From NCBI GenBank assembly GCA_910580135.1, contig CAJTXC010000077.1, forward strand, positions 1 through 6,696: DNA of 6,696 nucleotides, written 5' to 3'. The notes beneath the pieces were generated by a model that was given only the letters and a program-made list of their open reading frames with translations, was not told the DNA's origin and made no database searches. This document shows positions 6,312 to 6,696 of the stretch, one piece after another (position 1 is the first letter of the stretch; every line of letters starts with the position of its first letter). The DNA is from an uncultured Bacilli bacterium (lineage in GTDB: Bacteria > Bacillota_I > Bacilli_A > RF39 > UBA660). A program made the translations under genes and the position numbers.

Positions 6312-6401
6312 ATGAGATTTAGATTTGAAATAAAGATAAGTCCAAAATTAATTATCATTCTAATACTTATAATAGTACTAGTTATTATTTTTAGTATATA
6401 A
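6312..6401 (+). CDS. 29-residue hydrophobic peptide, candidate type I toxin
   Basis: A short frame with a strong ribosome site (AAAGGTGGTGAT ahead of ATG 6312). The peptide has a basic N-terminal part, MRFRFEIKISPK, with R2, R4, K8 and K12, then 'LIIILILIIVLVIIFS' (13-28), a single membrane helix with no charged residue; it ends SI. Length and make-up fit membrane-active type I toxins (Fst, Ibs, TxpA-like peptides), though it has no clear sequence match to a named family that I can recall. Supporting context: the ribosome site is predicted to be sequestered, the gene ends in a bidirectional terminator 1 nt after the stop, and an opposing promoter would make an RNA complementary to the mRNA 3' end. 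It could instead be a harmless small membrane protein. Translation is likely; toxicity is inferred. Confidence 0.65.
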   Translation: MRFRFEIKISPKLIIILILIIVLVIIFSI

Positions 6402-6402
6402 G

Positions 6403-6437
6403 AAAAACAGAGTTAGCGGGTAACTAGCTCTGTTTTT
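6403..6437. terminator. Bidirectional terminator shared by peptide mRNA and antisense RNA
   Basis: Bases 6403-6416 pair with 6424-6437 (14 pairs, one G-U) around the loop CGGGTAA. T's at 6433-6437 serve the plus strand and A's at 6403-6407 serve the minus strand. This is the most GC-containing hairpin of the window. Two convergent RNAs ending here would be complementary across the whole hairpin, with loops GGG against CCC available for first contact. Confidence 0.85.
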
Positions 6438-6454
6438 CAATAAAGAAACTTATT

Positions 6455-6485
6455 TGGAAAACAACTGGTTGTCGCTGCTTCCTAC
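6455..6485 (-). repeat. Right arm of imperfect inverted repeat
   Basis: A 31-base inverted copy of 6245-6277. On the minus strand it starts GTAGGAAGCAGCGACAACC, against GTAGGAAGTAGTAAAAACT on the left. It begins where the antisense RNA is predicted to start, and contains ACAA-CCAG-TTGT, a small hairpin, near its middle. No clear target-site duplication flanks the two arms. Confidence 0.8.
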
Positions 6486-6496
6486 ATCTATATTAT
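6469..6496 (+). promoter_or_regulatory. Possible promoter of the Rpn-like gene
   Basis: TTGTCG (6469-6474), 16 nt and TATTAT (6491-6496) could drive the downstream gene. It overlaps the opposing antisense promoter almost exactly, so the two would compete. Other AT-rich -10 options, such as TAAAAT at 6511-6516, exist. Confidence 0.3.
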
Positions 6497-6521
6497 ATAA
6501 CAATAATAATTAAAATATCAA
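6492..6521 (-). promoter_or_regulatory. Promoter of the antisense RNA
   Basis: Reading the minus strand, TTGATA (6521-6516), an 18-nt spacer and a perfect TATAAT (6497-6492) give a near-consensus promoter aimed at the peptide gene. The expected start is 6485, which coincides with the end of the right inverted-repeat arm. No minus-strand coding frame follows it. Confidence 0.65.
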
Positions 6522-6545
6522 TAAAAAGAAAGGAGGTGTAAAAAA

Positions 6546-6696
6546 ATGCTTGATGAAAAAGTAAAAATAATACCAATGACGTATGATAAGATGTTTAAAA
6601 GTGTATTAACAAGTAAGGAAGCAAGAGGATATCTAGCAGGAATAATAAGTGATATAACGGGACTACCAAAGAATAAAATAGAAAAAGATATGATAA
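6546..6696 (+). CDS. Rpn / PD-(D/E)XK nuclease family protein, 3' end outside the window
   Basis: Only the first 50 codons are present. The ATG at 6546 follows an ideal ribosome site, AAAGGAGGTG (6529-6538), by 7 nt. The N-terminus 'MTYDKMFKSVLTSKEARGYL' followed by AGIISDITGLPKNKI resembles the opening of the Rpn/YhgA-like family: a YDxxFKxVL motif, then a helix leading to a short loop. These proteins carry a PD-(D/E)XK nuclease domain and are often annotated as putative transposases or recombination-promoting nucleases. The catalytic core (D and ExK) would lie beyond the edge and cannot be checked. It stands right after the toxin-like locus, and its possible promoter overlaps that of the antisense RNA. 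It is a real gene start; the family call is moderate. Confidence 0.6.
   Translation, partial: MLDEKVKIIPMTYDKMFKSVLTSKEARGYLAGIISDITGLPKNKIEKDMI

Larger units (their letters stand above)
6403..6485 (-). ncRNA. Predicted antisense RNA (about 83 nt), candidate antitoxin
   Basis: A minus-strand transcript is predicted from about 6485, placed by the promoter at 6492-6521, to the bidirectional terminator. No reading frame with a start and ribosome site fits inside it, so it should be non-coding. Its last 35 nt are complementary to the 3' terminator hairpin of the peptide mRNA. Its first 31 nt are the right inverted-repeat arm, and so are similar to, not complementary to, the 5' end of the peptide mRNA. 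A short UCUUUAUU in its middle could also pair with AAUAAAGA (about 6329-6336) inside the peptide frame, which may be chance. Size and layout resemble RNA II of the par system of plasmid pAD1. Confidence 0.55.

Noticed and set aside
6403..6485. Coding frame on the predicted antisense RNA
   Set aside because: No ATG or GTG with a ribosome site fits within the 83 nt; the only frame begins at TTG without a site and runs through the terminator.
6238..6491. Target-site duplication around the inverted repeats
   Set aside because: The bases just outside the arms (ATTAAA and ATCTAT) share no convincing direct repeat, so a transposition event is not supported by this sign.
1..6696. Mycoplasma-type genetic code (UGA as Trp)
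   Set aside because: dnaE and the HD gene end in TGA right before the next start or a terminator, and tryptophans are encoded by TGG.
1..6696. tRNA, rRNA or CRISPR array
   Set aside because: No cloverleaf-like GC-rich stretch, no rRNA-like segment and no regularly spaced repeats were seen on either strand.

Overview
The window is a very AT-rich stretch of chromosome from what looks like a low-GC Firmicutes or Mycoplasmatota-type bacterium. The evidence is a short Bacilli/Tenericutes-style DnaE, a cysteine-free ribosomal protein L28, strong AGGAGG-type ribosome sites and T-rich intrinsic terminators. TGA is read as stop at the ends of dnaE and of the HD gene, and tryptophan is TGG (for example DnaE W7), so this is not a UGA=Trp Mycoplasma. 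An uncultured gut Bacilli/Acholeplasma-like lineage is a reasonable guess but cannot be proved from this sequence.

Layout. Bases 1-1041 hold the 3' part of a tetratricopeptide-repeat (TPR) gene that ends in a terminator. Bases 1068-1551 hold a single type IV prepilin-like gene with its own near-consensus promoter; an 8-bp inverted repeat lies across the -10 element. Bases 1553-1790 hold rpmB (ribosomal protein L28) on the minus strand with its own promoter; it shares a bidirectional terminator with the pilin gene. Bases 1852-5354 are a two-gene operon, dnaE followed after 5 nt by an HD-domain phosphohydrolase, closed by a terminator. Bases 5345-6191 hold a single gene for an unrecognised, probably helical 249-residue protein between its own promoter and terminator. 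Bases 6208-6521 are a compact locus described below. From 6546 to the edge is the start of a gene that resembles the Rpn / PD-(D/E)XK nuclease 'transposase' family.

The most interesting part is 6208-6521. It encodes a 29-residue peptide, basic at the N-terminus and then almost purely Ile/Leu/Val, with no match in the supplied ORFs. Its ribosome site is predicted to be locked in a 9-bp stem in the mRNA leader. The gene ends at a 14-bp bidirectional terminator. From the other side, a near-consensus minus-strand promoter fires towards the same terminator and would make a non-coding RNA of about 83 nt complementary to the 3' end of the peptide mRNA. This is the architecture of a type I toxin-antitoxin module of the Fst/par kind. 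Unlike par, where the repeats are direct, here the predicted 5' ends of the two RNAs are copies of one imperfect inverted repeat of about 32 bp. This is a prediction from sequence layout; toxicity and transcription have not been shown.

The other genes are largely independent units: nearly every gene has its own promoter and terminator, and only dnaE and the HD hydrolase appear co-transcribed. DnaE itself has a metal-site-depleted PHP domain, an altered GPGRGS loop and no sequence after the OB fold.
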